Of a stretch of 64,000 bases of DNA, positions 1 through 9,552 are shown piece by piece. The position numbers and the translations under genes are program-made. The notes under the pieces were generated by a model that worked only from the letters and a program-made list of their open reading frames with translations, had not been told where the DNA came from and searched no databases. Position 1 is the stretch's first letter. Every line of letters begins with the position of its first letter. The stretch is from Takakia lepidozioides (Eukaryota > Streptophyta > Takakiopsida > Takakiales > Takakiaceae): positions 2,974,001 through 3,038,000 of the forward strand of contig CM060734.1 of the NCBI GenBank assembly GCA_030704615.1, given 5' to 3'.

Positions 1-1029
1 GAGCCAACTATCTCAAAAATCCACAGTCAGAGTGTTAATGAACCTTGTCTCCGGAATGCGGCCCCTGGTCTTTGCGCAATAACTGCCAACGGTATGTAGT
101 CAGAAAGTGGGGGGCCGTCCGGATGATGTCGGCTGAAGGGGAGAAGCCGGCACCGTGCCGTCACATTACTACCCCGAATGGAAATTCGGCACCCAATATC
201 CAACAGGGGCCGCACGGATGAAGTCGTCTGGGGCAGAGATGCGGCACCTGTCCGACAGAGAACATCCCCCGGATGGAATTCAGCGCCGAATTTCCATTCG
301 GATCCCCCAAAGGAAGTCCTGTCGGGGGTCAGGTCGAAAACTGGCGACATAAAAAACCTCCGCGGGCAAAAACGGCGCCGAATTTCCAAAGAGGAAGGCC
401 CGATGAAGTAGTGATCGGGCGCAGAGGCCGGAGTGTGTGCGACAGAGAATCCCCTGGATAGAGATTCGGCGCCAAATTTCCATCCGGGCCCCCAAAGGGA
501 GTCGTGTCGGGGGGTCAGGCGAAAACTGGACGGCATAAAAACATCCCCAGATGGAAAAAACGGCGCCGAATTTCCATCCGGGGCGGTCGGATGCAGTCGG
601 GGAGGGGGGAGTGGCCTGCACTGGCCGTCACATTTCAACCCCCGGACGGAAATTCGGCACCGAATATCGAACAGGGGACGCCCGGATGAAGTCACCACGG
701 GTGCAGAGGCCGGCGAGTGTGCGACAGAGAACATCCCTGGACGGAGATTCGGTGCCGAATTTCCATCCGGGCCCCCCCAAGGGAAGTCTTGCGGGGGGCA
801 GACCGAAAACTGGCCGACATTAAAAACCTCCACAGATGGGAAAACGGCGCCGAATTTCAATTCGGGGCAATTTCCATGCAGTCGGGGAGAAGGGAGAGGT
901 CGGCACCTGGCCGTCATATTTCAACCCCCGGGACGGAAATTCGGCACCGAATATCCAACAGAGCGGCGGAGAGGCGGCAACCTCTCCGACACAGACCATC
1001 CCCCGGATGGAAATTCAGCGCCGAATTTC

Positions 1030-1880
1030 CATTCTGCAGGTAATTCGAATACCGGATGAATGGAAATTCGGTGCCGAATTTCATCCAGCAGGTAAGTGGA
1101 ATACCGGATGAATGGGAATTCGTGGCCGAATTCCATCCAGCAGGTAAGTGGAATCCCGGATGGATGGAGATTCGGCGCCGAATTTCAATCCTGCAGGTAA
1201 TTCGAATCCCGGATGAATGGAAATTCGGCGCCGAATTTCCATCCAGCAGGTAAGTGGAATCCAGATGGATGGAGATTCGGCGCCGAATTTCCATCCTGCA
1301 GGTAATTCGAATACCGGATGAAGGAAATTCGGCGCCGAATTCCATCCAGCAGGTAAGTCGGATCGGTGCCGTATGGATATTCGGCGCCGAATTCCATTCG
1401 CCATGTATTCTGCGCGAGAATTACCTTCGTGCAGGTAATTCCCATATAAGAATTACCTTCCTGCAGGTAATTCCCAGATGAGAATTACCTTCCTGCAGGT
1501 AATTCCAATCGATGTTAATTCCTCGTCCATAATTACCTACACGAAGGTAATTCTCATCTGGGAATTACCTGCAGGAAGGTAATTCTATAGGGAATTACCT
1601 GCACGAAGGTAATTCCTCGCGCAGAAATACATGGCGAATGGAAATTCGGCGCCGAATATCCATACGGCACCGATCCGACTTACCTGCTGGATGGAAATTC
1701 GGCGCCGAATTTCCATTCATCCGGTATTCGAAATTACCTGCAGGATGGAAATTCGGCGCCGAATCTCCATCCATCCGAGATTCCACTTACCTGCTGGATG
1801 ATGGAAATCGGCGCCGAATTTCCATTCATCCGGGATTCGAATTACTTGCAGGATGGAAATTCGGCTTCCGAATTACCTGC
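1030..1880. repeat. Large hairpin inside the array
   Basis: From 1030 to about 1400, units run as CCATCCAGCAGGTAAGTGGAAT plus the palindrome. From about 1620 to 1880 the same units return in reverse complement (for example CCGACTTACCTGCTGGATGG). The centre (about 1430-1610) is built from GAATTACCTTCCTGCAGG and its complement, with the turn near 1520-1540. The whole block could fold into a stem of several hundred base pairs with many sub-hairpins. The right-hand copies keep only a remnant of the centre (about 22915-22940). Confidence 0.75.
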
Positions 1881-1904
1881 TTGAGGGAAATTTGGCGCGC
1901 CCGC

Positions 1905-2390
1905 CCAACCTGCGCGGATGGAAATTCGGCGCCGGATTTCCATCCGCGCGCTTCGAATTACCTGCGTGAGGGAAATTTGGCGCGCCGCCCTACCTCCACG
2001 GATGGAAATTCGGCGCCGGATTTCCATCCGCGGGCTTCCGAATTACCTGCGTGAGGGAAATTGGCGCGCTGCCCTACCTCCGCGGATGGAAATTCGGCGC
2101 CGGATTTCCATCCGCGCGCTTCCGAATTACCTGCGTGAGGGAAATTTCCAGCGCCGCCCTACCTCCGCGGATGGAAATTCGGCGCCGGATTTCCATCCGC
2201 GCGCTTCCGAATTACCTGCGTGAGGGAAATTTCCAGCGCCGCCCTACCTCCGCGGATGGAAATTCGGCGCCGGATTTCCATCCGCGGGCTTCCGAATTAC
2301 CTGCGTGAGGGAAATTTCCAGCGCCGCCCTACCTCCGCGGATGGAAATTCGGCGCCGGATTCCATCCTGCTGCGCTCCGAATTACCTGCA
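1905..2390. repeat. Direct tandem repeat of about 83 bp
   Basis: Five to six near-identical units. Each holds CTGCGTGAGGGAAATTT, a GC-rich spacer GCGCCGCCCTACCTCCGCGG, and a palindrome variant with core GGCGCCGGATTTCCATCCGCG. Neighbouring units differ by only a few bases, which suggests recent local expansion. The right-hand array has two or three more diverged units in the opposite orientation. Confidence 0.8.
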
Positions 2391-3204
2391 GGATGGAAAT
2401 CCGTCGCCGGAATTCCATCGTGCAGCGCTCCGAATTACCTCTACGTTGGAAATTCCGGGACTGTTTACGTCGATTTTCATCCGACATGGAGGGCTTCATC
2501 CGACATTTAATTGCGCAGTTGGGCAATAAATGTCGACGGCCGTCGGTTATTATTCGGGCTGGCGACGCATGGCTTCCTGGACACGTACCCTAAATCTCAT
2601 GCTAAACTTGGCTTAACATGGTATTCCAGGCATGTACCCCAAAAAGGAGATCTTTTTGGCTGGGACTTATGCCGCCTGAAGGGCGTGGCTCTCCTGAGAG
2701 AGACCTCACATCCAGACCGCGGCGGAAGTTGAAAGCTCTGTACTACGGACGACGGCCAATCTCTCGCATGGCCAAACTGAAGCTCCAGCAGGAGATTCCA
2801 GTGTCTTGCTCACAACCTGCGCCAACTGAAGCCGAGTACTCTCAGGCAAGCCACTTCTGCTTTCGGTTTGTTCGATTTATTTTTTGCTTTCGCTTTGTTA
2901 CCTCGCTTTGTTTTTGCATCTTTATCCTGGCTTTGCTGTATGAGTGAACTTTAGATAGTTGAGTGAACCTTAGATTGTTTGCAATGCGTGTGCAAATCCG
3001 GCAGCTCTGGAGAAGGCTGCTTGTGCATGTCATTCTTAGGCAATGGTTGCATTTGTTTTCATTGTTGTTGCATGGCTCTCCATACTTCCTAAACTTGTTA
3101 TGTTTTCATTTTTGCTACATGATTGTTGTTATGGTGGTTGCGCTGCTTGTTGCGATGCTGCTTTTTGCACCGATGTTGGTTTTCACGATTTTTGTCAATG
3201 ACAG

Positions 3205-4633
3205 AGTGACGACGAGCCCGGCACGCTGGTGGTATCATCGACAGCTCCAACTCATCGCATGTTTGAATCGCCCAACTTGGGGCGAGAGGGCAAACTTAAA
3301 CCTTTTGTTGGTGGACGGGATGACTTGCAACAACAGAGTAGGCATTGGGGAGGTTGGTGCAGGCGGCATGGCAGGTGAAGGGCGTGAGGACATGAGGACA
3401 GCAGATCCGGCAATGGAGGTTGTTCATGCACATGCAGTAGGGCCCGCCCACGCAAAGAAAAAGAAGAAAGCTAAGCACATGCAATCCCCGGCGAGAGAGC
3501 AGTCACGGGCTGCGGAGGGGGGAGTGAGCAGTGCGCGAGGGTGTCAGTTCGCCTCAATCAAAGGTGGTCGTCCTGGAGGGCTCCCCTGCTGCTAGCCCTA
3601 GTAAGAAACAGAAAGCCCGTGAGAGGGCAAAAGAGAGGGCAAAAGAACAGACGAGACAGAATGCTAGCCAGGAGGAAAGACAAAAGGCAGCTGAAGAGGC
3701 CAGGGGTGCCCAAATGACAGATGCCAATGTAAGCGAGGGACCCACAGAGACGGTGGATCCCTACAAGACACCACAGAGAGGCAGTAGCACACCGGTTAGA
3801 CCATCGCGGGCAAGAGCAGCCCCCGCAATTACCCATACGGTGGAAGTGGAGGAGAGGAAAGAACACCTGAAAGAGCACGGATTGTGCAAGTTCAAGGTGA
3901 AGCCAGGGAGAGGGCAGTAGAGACGACGAGAGTGCTGGAGGTGGTTTCGCAGGTGGCTGACCCTGTTGAGGAGGACGACATGGAGGTTTCTGACCAGGAT
4001 GACATCCTCCCGGACATCCCCAGGCCCAAAACCCGGAGCATACAGGCTGGATTTGGCGGTCCTGGTGGGCTGCCGGAAAACCCCTCTGCAGCAGACGTCA
4101 TGTCTGAGGCGGATATGAAGTTGGCCGCTGCAAGATGTTGGAGGCAACCCACAGCAACATTGGCAGGGTGCTGGGGGGCATGGTGTACCCGGCCAAGCTT
4201 CGAATTCCCCTTTGCCGCTTGGTGTCATTGCAGGTGGTAGACCTGCCCTCCCAGGCGATATCGACAAGCTGAAATTCTCTTTCCGGGATGGATATCGAAT
4301 GGGGTCTGCCGCCTTTTACGTTTCCATTGAGAACGACCACGGAGCTTCCCGTGCCCACACTTCCGATGAGGTGGACAAATGGGGTCCCCATTGGCAAACG
4401 CGAAATGAGGAGTTCGAGAGATCGATTGCTAGTGATCCTCTTTTCCAGCACATGTCCGGTAAGATGTTCTACGTGTGGGACGGCAATCATCGCCTCCTGG
4501 CATGGATGGAGCACATTGCCCAAGCCCACCCCAACGATCTCGATTGGCATTTCGACGTCGATTGTGTTGTGCTGAAGGTTGCGGGGCCCAAAGATCGCAG
4601 TCTTCTCAAAGCTGCAATGGCCGACATCAACTC
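3205..4633 (+). other. Exon 2: charged region plus ParB-like domain
   Basis: The exon opens with SDDEPGTLVVSS directly after an AG acceptor and passes through a highly charged, probably coiled-coil stretch (KKQKARERAKERAKEQTRQ near 3600-3660). It ends in a region with RNEEFERSIASDP followed by YVWDGNHRLLAWMEH at about 4470-4520. The GNHR-LLAW motif, preceded by a short helix with SI, fits the ParB/sulfiredoxin-like fold, in which a GxxR-type loop binds nucleotide (CTP in true ParB; family knowledge). The antisense copy at 13214-14140 reads DNHR instead of GNHR. No helix-turn-helix was recognised, so direct DNA binding is not shown. The donor is CTC|GTAAGC at 4633/4634. Confidence 0.6.
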
Positions 4634-4751
4634 GTAAGCTACAACCCCTCTCGCTTTTGGACTTTGAATTTGGAAGTCATTTCATTGCGAATCCTCATAT
4701 ATGATGAAAATTCCCATTTCAGTATTGTTTGATGGAAATGTGGCACTGCAG

Positions 4752-5849
4752 GGTGACTGAGAATGCCTTCATTGCCACCAACTTGTCCCATATGCTCTTC
4801 CGAGTGAAGGATGTCGGGAAGCAGGGGGTGCAAGAGTTTGCCAATTCCCTCAGTGCCGACCTCCTGCGCAAGTCGGAGGCAAAGGCAGACAGAACCTGGT
4901 ATAGGCTGAGCGTCGACGCCATGGTGGACTACATATTTTGGGTAAAGCTCCTGACAGTTTTGTTGAGCTAATCTGTCTCTCCTCCCCCAATAGAAGAAAT
5001 TGTGTTGAGCAGGATCTCTAATCTTATGTGCGCATTCTTGACAGACGAAAATACAGCAGGATTTGGCACATGCGCGGAGGTTCTACATGGAGTCAGAGGA
5101 GAAGAATCCAACCCTCCCGGAACTCGAATCGTATGTCAAAGCTGCGGAGGTGAGGGCCCGCATAAAGTACAAGTCGCGGATGGTAAAGTACGTGGCCATA
5201 GCTGATCCCGCCCTTGGTGCCGACTTTCTGGTGGAGGTAGGGAAGCACTACTCTCGCGCTCTGAAGCCCACGATGACATTGGAGAAGCTCCATCGTCTAG
5301 CCACATCCTGTGTGGATGCAACAGAAAAGGTGATACATTCTTAACAAAATTGTGGTGGCAACAACTCCTTTTTGTGGTGTTTGGCGCTTACGAATATGCT
5401 GGGTGGTTGGACAGACCCGGTGGCTCCAAATCTGGAATGGTTCCCAAAGTACCAGGGACATGTGGAGCTTCCCCAAACCGGACAAACTCTCTGACCCCAC
5501 ATTCGACATGTGGATGAACCGCATGACATGGTGGTTTCAGGTACTTCCCCACGCTTCGTTTGGGGCTTCTACTCTAGTAGGGGGTGGATTCATTGTATTT
5601 TTTGAGGAAAGCGATCTGATGGACAATCTCCACAGTGACGACGAATGCGCAAGAGCAGCTGGACACACAAGCACATCAGTTCAAGATGGAGATATCTCCT
5701 GCAGCAGAGAGCCTACGTGACTATGTGACGAGGTACTTTCTGCTCTACAAAACCAACCTATTCTTTCGGGAGATAGCAGATGCTCGCCGGAGCCACGAGT
5801 TCACCGACCAGCCGAACGCGGACAAAGCAGCAATGCGCCTTCTGTACAG
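4752..5849 (+). other. Four small exons between the ParB and methylase domains
   Basis: Exons 4752-4941, 5045-5329, 5415-5540 and 5656-5849 join in one frame across canonical GT-AG introns. The junction phases agree (2/0/0/0, then phase 2 into the next exon), which supports a real spliced gene. They encode mostly helical, charged sequence, for example VTENAFIATNLSHMLFRVKD, ESEEKNPTLPELESYVKAAE, tryptophan-rich DMWMNRMTWWFQ, and MRLLYRY. I recognise no family. The right-hand element keeps an antisense version of the first two (13214-13865). The third and fourth have no second copy in the window. Confidence 0.55.
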
Positions 5850-5920
5850 GTACATACGCGCTGCCTTTCTTTCAAGTCCTGGCATTTCAGGATGTTAGAG
5901 GCCTCAAGTGGTGTTAGGGA

Positions 5921-6906
5921 AAATGGCGCCGAATTTCCAGTCAGGGCTCCGAAAATGGCTAAGTCCCTAGACTGGCTGGCCCGGAACTGGAAATTCGGCG
6001 CCATTTTCCAGTTCCAGGCCCTATTGCCGTTCAGGGACTTAGCCATTTTCGGCCTAAGTCCCTAGACTGGCTGGCCCTGAAGTGGAAATTCGGCGCCATA
6101 TTCCAGTTTTAGGCCCTATTGCCGTTCAGGGACTTAGCCATTTTCGGCCTAAGTCCCTAGTGTGGCTGGCCCGCAACTGGAAATTCGGCGCCGTTTTCCA
6201 GTTCTAGGCCCTATTGCCGTCCAGGGACTTAGCCATTTTCGGGCTAAGTCCCTAGACTGGCTGGCCCTGAACTGGAAATTCGGCGCCTTTTCCAGTTCCA
6301 GGCCGTATTGCCGTTCAGGGACTTAGCCATTTTCGGGCTAAGTCCCTAGACTGGCTGGCCCTGAAGTGGAGATTCGGCGCCATATTCCAGTTCCAGGCCC
6401 TATTGCCGTCCAGGGACTTAGCCATTTTCGGTCTAAGTCCCTACGGTGGCTGGCCAGGAACTGGAAATTCGGCGCCATTTTCCAGTTCTAGGCCCTATTG
6501 CCGTCCAGGGACTTAGCCATTTTCGGGCTAAGTCCCTAGTGTGGCTGGCCCGGAACTGGAAATTCGGCGCCGTTTTCCAGTTCTAGGCCCTATTGCCGTC
6601 CAGGGACTTAGCCATTTTCGGGCTAAGTCCCTAGGGTGGCTGGCCCGGAACTGGAAATTCGGCGCCGTTTTCCAGTTCTAGGCCCTATTGCCGTCCAGGG
6701 ACTTAGCCATTTTCGGGCTAAGTCCCTAGACTGGCTGGCTCTGAACTGGAAATTCGGCGCCATTTTTCCAGTTCCAGGCCGTATTGCCGTTCAGGGACTT
6801 AGCCATTTTCGGGCTAAGTCCCTAGACTGGGTGGCCCTGAAGTGGAAATTCGGCGCCATATTCCAGTTGTAGGCCCTATTGCCGTTCAGGGACTTAGCCA
6901 TTTTCG
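5921..6906. repeat. Intronic palindrome array, about 95-bp units x10
   Basis: About ten tandem units fill the 1085-nt intron between exons ending at 5849 and starting at 6935. Each unit contains two nested inverted repeats: GGGACTTAGCC-attttc-GGGCTAAGTCCC, and CTGGAAATTCGGCGCC followed by TTTTCCAG. The first unit is in the opposite orientation (GGCGCCGAATTTCCAG). The GGCGCC/AATTCGG core is the same as in the central array, although the rest of the unit is unrelated. The intron's GT donor (5850) and AG acceptor (6933-6934) lie outside the array, so the array need not disrupt splicing. Confidence 0.85.
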
Positions 6907-6934
6907 GACCTCATTGTGTTTTTCATGAATGCAG

Positions 6935-8711
6935 GTACTGTAAGTTCTCCCTTTTGGAGAAAGGTCATCTGTCTTTCGAGCCACCATTCTTCCTGGCATG
7001 GAGGAACCCTGGGGCTGACTCCATGTACATTGACGATATTGTGAAGGAGTGGCATCTGGAACATTTGCGTGATTGCCCTTGGTATGTGGACCTTCCGCCC
7101 GGCTCGCTCGACCCATCCGAATTTCAATTGAAGCTGGATGCTGAATTCCGACGAAACCGGGCTCCGCTGCCTCCGTTGGGTGCAAAAGAGGCAAAAGCGC
7201 TTGCGAACTCCAGGAAAGCGGCAGAGCTTGCTCAGGCAGGAATTCAGGAGAAATTGCATGAGAAGAGTAAAGGTCAAAGGAAAAGGACAAGGAAACAAGT
7301 GACTGCAGTAACACCCAAAAAGAAGAAAACCATCGGGGCATCGGAGGAGGCGCAGGAGGGGACCCAAGAGAGTGACTCCGACGCCGATTTTGTTCAAGGT
7401 CCTGCGACTGCTGTTGCTCCTACCCAGTCACCGGTCGTCCGGGTTCCCAAGTCAGTTCGGAGTGGGACTGGCTCTGCCAAGAAGTTGGCATTTGAGGGCG
7501 AGCCTACACGGCGGTATTCGGCGGTGACGTTTACGCACAGGCCAAAGCTAGAACCTCCAACCATCATCCAATGCGTCAATGAGAGCTTCCTTGACGCTCT
7601 CGCTGCCAGGGCGAAGAAGGTGGCACACAACAAGTCTCTGGCGGAGCAGAAGGGGAAAGCCAAGAAGAGGGCTGGCGGTACAGAGCCTAAAGACACCCCT
7701 GGTTTTGAAGCCATGATGGAATTCTTCACGGCTGTGAGCACGAATTGCAAGAGCACTCGGGGGGGGGGTTGAGGTGGAGAGAGCTTGCGACATGATTCTC
7801 CTCGACATTCCAGATGGGGAGCTGCTGGAGGGCCTGCATGGTGTGCCCACCTGGAACAGGCCCACCTGGAACAGGTTTACTGAGGACTACTGGAAAGCCG
7901 GGTTTGGGCTGGCGGGGATGCTTCTGGATGACGGTGGATGTGTGGTTGTCCTTGCCACGAGAGGGAAGACCACAGAGAATGCGGTGGCAAGGTGGACACC
8001 GAAAAGTGTCACCCCGGTCCTCCTCAGAAAATGGTTCTGCATCAGTACGCAGGGGTGCGAACAGAGGGCCAAAGTGTAAGTTATCAATCTATTGCATTCA
8101 CTTCATATTGTGGTGTATGTTAAGTAGACCCTGGAATTGATCCCTTCTTTGTTGGATGTGCAGACATTGGTGTTTGAGGCATATTGCTTTGTGAAGAGAG
8201 GGTCTACGTTCAAATTCCGCAACGATGGTCGTCTTGTTGATGCCGCTGTGGACCCTGTAACCTACGATGTCCTCTACAACTATGTGCCCCACTCTAGTAT
8301 GCCGAAGGACACAAAGACAGGCAAACCGTGGCGGTACAGCCGGACCCGGAGCCCTGCTTTCATCCAAACCCTCATGGAGACGTGCTCGGATGTCCAAGGG
8401 CGGATTCTAGACCTCACATGCGGCACGGGTAAGCCTTCACGTGCTCAGTTTGTCCCCTGGCCCCATTGCAATTGCATGCCGCAAGCTATTAACCGCCCGC
8501 TTTGTTCCTCAGGTGCTTCAATGTGGGCAGGGACGTTGTCCGACAGGCATGTGTTCGCCTTCGAGCCAGATACTGCCCTCCACAACTCGGAACTTGGAGC
8601 GGCTGAACGTCTGCCGAAAGAGGAAGAGGCATCCTCGGAGGATGAGGAAAAATCCGAGAAGGAGCAGGGGGAGGAAGTTGGGATCGAGGCCGAGGAGCCC
8701 CCGGTTTACGA
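6935..8711 (+). other. Beta-class amino-methyltransferase-like domain
   Basis: The long exon 6935-8073 starts RYCKFSLLEKG, passes through a lysine-rich linker (KRTRKQ, PKKKKT) and reaches ACDMILLDIPDGELLEG at about 7785-7830, placed like catalytic motif IV. The usual DPPY/SPPW is DIPD here. It continues with GGCVVVLATRG, a motif V-like strand. The exon at 8164 holds RSPAFIQTLMET (motif X-like) and then DLTCGTG split by an intron (8428/8513) and completed as GASMWAG (motif I), followed by HVFAFEPD (motif II-like acidic strand end). Motif IV before X/I is the beta-class order of N4-cytosine/N6-adenine methyltransferases (family knowledge). A 15-bp tandem duplication (TWNRP TWNR) lies near 7848-7876. 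Confidence 0.6.
7759..7768 (+). other. Frameshift in a run of ten G
   Basis: Ten consecutive G residues put the long methylase exon into a TGA at 7770-7772. The downstream frame, which carries the methylase motifs and joins correctly to the next exon, is one base out. A nine-G run would keep the frame. A true indel, or a homopolymer sequencing or assembly error, would both explain it. Confidence 0.8.
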
Positions 8712-9363
8712 GTGAGTGGTGGCATTGTAAGTTGCCTCCAGATTTTGTGAGGCACCTCCCTCCGCTCTCTTATTTCATTGAAAACCCTTTCTGGTTGTGC
8801 TGGTATTGACATTCTTCAAGTGGATTTGTTCTTACTGTAGGATGCCAAGTACTGCCGGAGGGACGTCTACACCAGAGTTCATGGGCAGGAGGAAGGTGCC
8901 TTTTTTTGCCAGGGGGGATTTCATGCCTAGTCCAGAAAGGGAGTACATCCTTCCTACTTATGCTGCCCGGCTTGCTTCGGTGTCCATTAGGAGGTGTTCC
9001 GAACGTAGTCGTGTACAGCAGATTTTAGACAAGGCAAGCCTCAAGAAAATGAAGATGAGGGAGGAGGCAGCAGCTATTAGAGCCCGTCGGGCTCGTAGAT
9101 TTGTGTTGGATTCTGCTGAGGAAAGTGGGGGAGAAGACGCAGAAGATTCCCAGGAGGTGAGGTGGACAGTCCCCCAAGGAGAGGACGGGATTTTTGAGAG
9201 GCATAGTGGAACTGATGCATCACAGAGCTCGGAGGATGGGGGGGATGAGGGGGATGAGGAAGAAGGTGGGGCAAGTTCCTCGGAGGGTGTAGGAGAGTAG
9301 TGCCCATTCCGGCTATGACAGTTAGAACACACTTGTATAGACGTGGCTTGCCACAAAATTTGC

Positions 9364-9369
9364 AATAAA
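9364..9369 (+). promoter_or_regulatory. Poly(A)-signal hexamer AATAAA
   Basis: AATAAA lies 64 bases after the stop codon of the ParB-methylase gene, where a eukaryotic cleavage signal would be expected. It supports the inferred gene end at 9300. Confidence 0.5.
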
Positions 9370-9461
9370 ATGTTGCATTTCAAGTCCACTAGTGCCACAT
9401 TCCAACTTCATATGACCCTATTTCCGTGCCTCCTAACCCTATTTCCGTGGACTCACAATGG

Positions 9462-9513
9462 TCTGCTCATGCTTTTTTTTTTTCCGCTCATGCTCATGCC
9501 GCTCATGAAATAG
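9462..9513. repeat. Terminal repeat of the transposon, methylase side
   Basis: TCTGCTCATG, a T-run, then iterated CCGCTCATG/CTCATG steps ending GCTCATGAAATAG at 9513. Sequence 44693-44753 has the same pieces in the same outward reading (TCTGCTCATG, spacer, CCGCTCATGCCGCTCATG, GCTCATGAAATAG). Gypsy-like sequence begins within about ten bases of 9513. No convincing target duplication could be checked because the other end of this copy is outside the window. Confidence 0.6.
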
Positions 9514-9552
9514 CAGCCCCCCGATATCCAGTACAAACCGGGACGAGACAAC

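Larger units (their letters stand above)
160..2460. repeat. Central palindrome array, left copy
   Basis: Dozens of copies of a perfect palindrome with core GAAATTCGGCGCCGAATTTC, often extended by AT/GG flanks. They are set in repeat units of about 60-115 bp with imperfect variants (GGCGCCGGATTTCC, GGTGCCGAATTTC). Three sub-blocks are visible: about 160-1030 (units with GGGGGTCAGG and GAAAACTGG blocks), 1030-1880 (a large hairpin) and 1905-2390 (direct repeats). The array lies just upstream of the ParB-methylase start and, by comparison with the right copy, upstream of the divergently oriented transposase. Open frames in it, with endless GNSAPNFH-type or EIRRRIS-type peptides, are translations of the palindrome and not genes. 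The right-hand version is shorter (about 1.6 kb against 2.3 kb). Confidence 0.9.
2669..9300 (+). pseudogene. Multi-exon ParB-domain / beta-class DNA-methyltransferase-like gene (frameshifted copy)
   Basis: Exons inferred from phase-matched splice sites: 2669-2845 (GC-AG intron follows), 3205-4633, 4752-4941, 5045-5329, 5415-5540, 5656-5849, 6935-8073, 8164-8428, 8513-8711 and 8841-9300, roughly 1490 codons. The start ATG at 2669 (MPPEGRG) is conserved in all right-hand copies. Domain order: basic N-terminus, lysine/arginine-rich segment (KKKKKAKH, KARERAKERAKEQ), ParB-like domain, small unknown exons, long exon ending in a methylase catalytic-like region, AdoMet motif, acidic tail ending at TAG 9298-9300. 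Frame damage: an 8-bp loss near 3332, 1-bp losses near 3844 and 4131 (all by comparison with the right copies) and a G-run shift at 7759-7768. The architecture resembles ParB-methylase fusions known from phages and bacteria (family knowledge). Function is inferred and this copy is unlikely to make full-length protein. Confidence 0.75.
1..9513 (+). mobile_element. Left copy of a MULE-like composite transposon carrying a ParB-methylase gene
   Basis: Bases 1-5236 are closely similar to the reverse complement of the DNA running from about 24260 back to 13214, once the gypsy insertion 14141-20608 is removed. On the right side this DNA continues into a transposase gene; here the window edge cuts it off. 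The order is palindrome array, ParB-methylase gene on the plus strand, poly(A) signal, then a terminus ending GCTCATGAAATAG at 9501-9513. The same terminus, reading outward, closes the transposase side of the right copy at 44741-44753, so the two ends behave as terminal inverted repeats. Adding both copies and subtracting the extra tandem units gives an inferred full length near 14 kb. The boundary at 9513 is inferred from that match and from gypsy sequence starting just after it. Confidence 0.6.

Noticed and set aside
160-2460. CRISPR array
   Set aside because: Repeats are variable, palindromic and of uneven length, spacers are themselves repeated, there are no cas genes, and the context is eukaryotic.
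27-2530. Many overlapping open frames on both strands with repeated GNSAPNFH, WKFGAEF or EIRRRIS peptides
   Set aside because: They are six-frame translations of the palindrome repeat, which lacks stop codons in most frames. They occur symmetrically on both strands and carry no domain.
2669-9300. Bacterial or phage contamination carrying a ParB-methylase
   Set aside because: Phase-consistent introns, a poly(A) signal, a transposon intron array and flanking plant-type gypsy elements place it in a eukaryotic genome.
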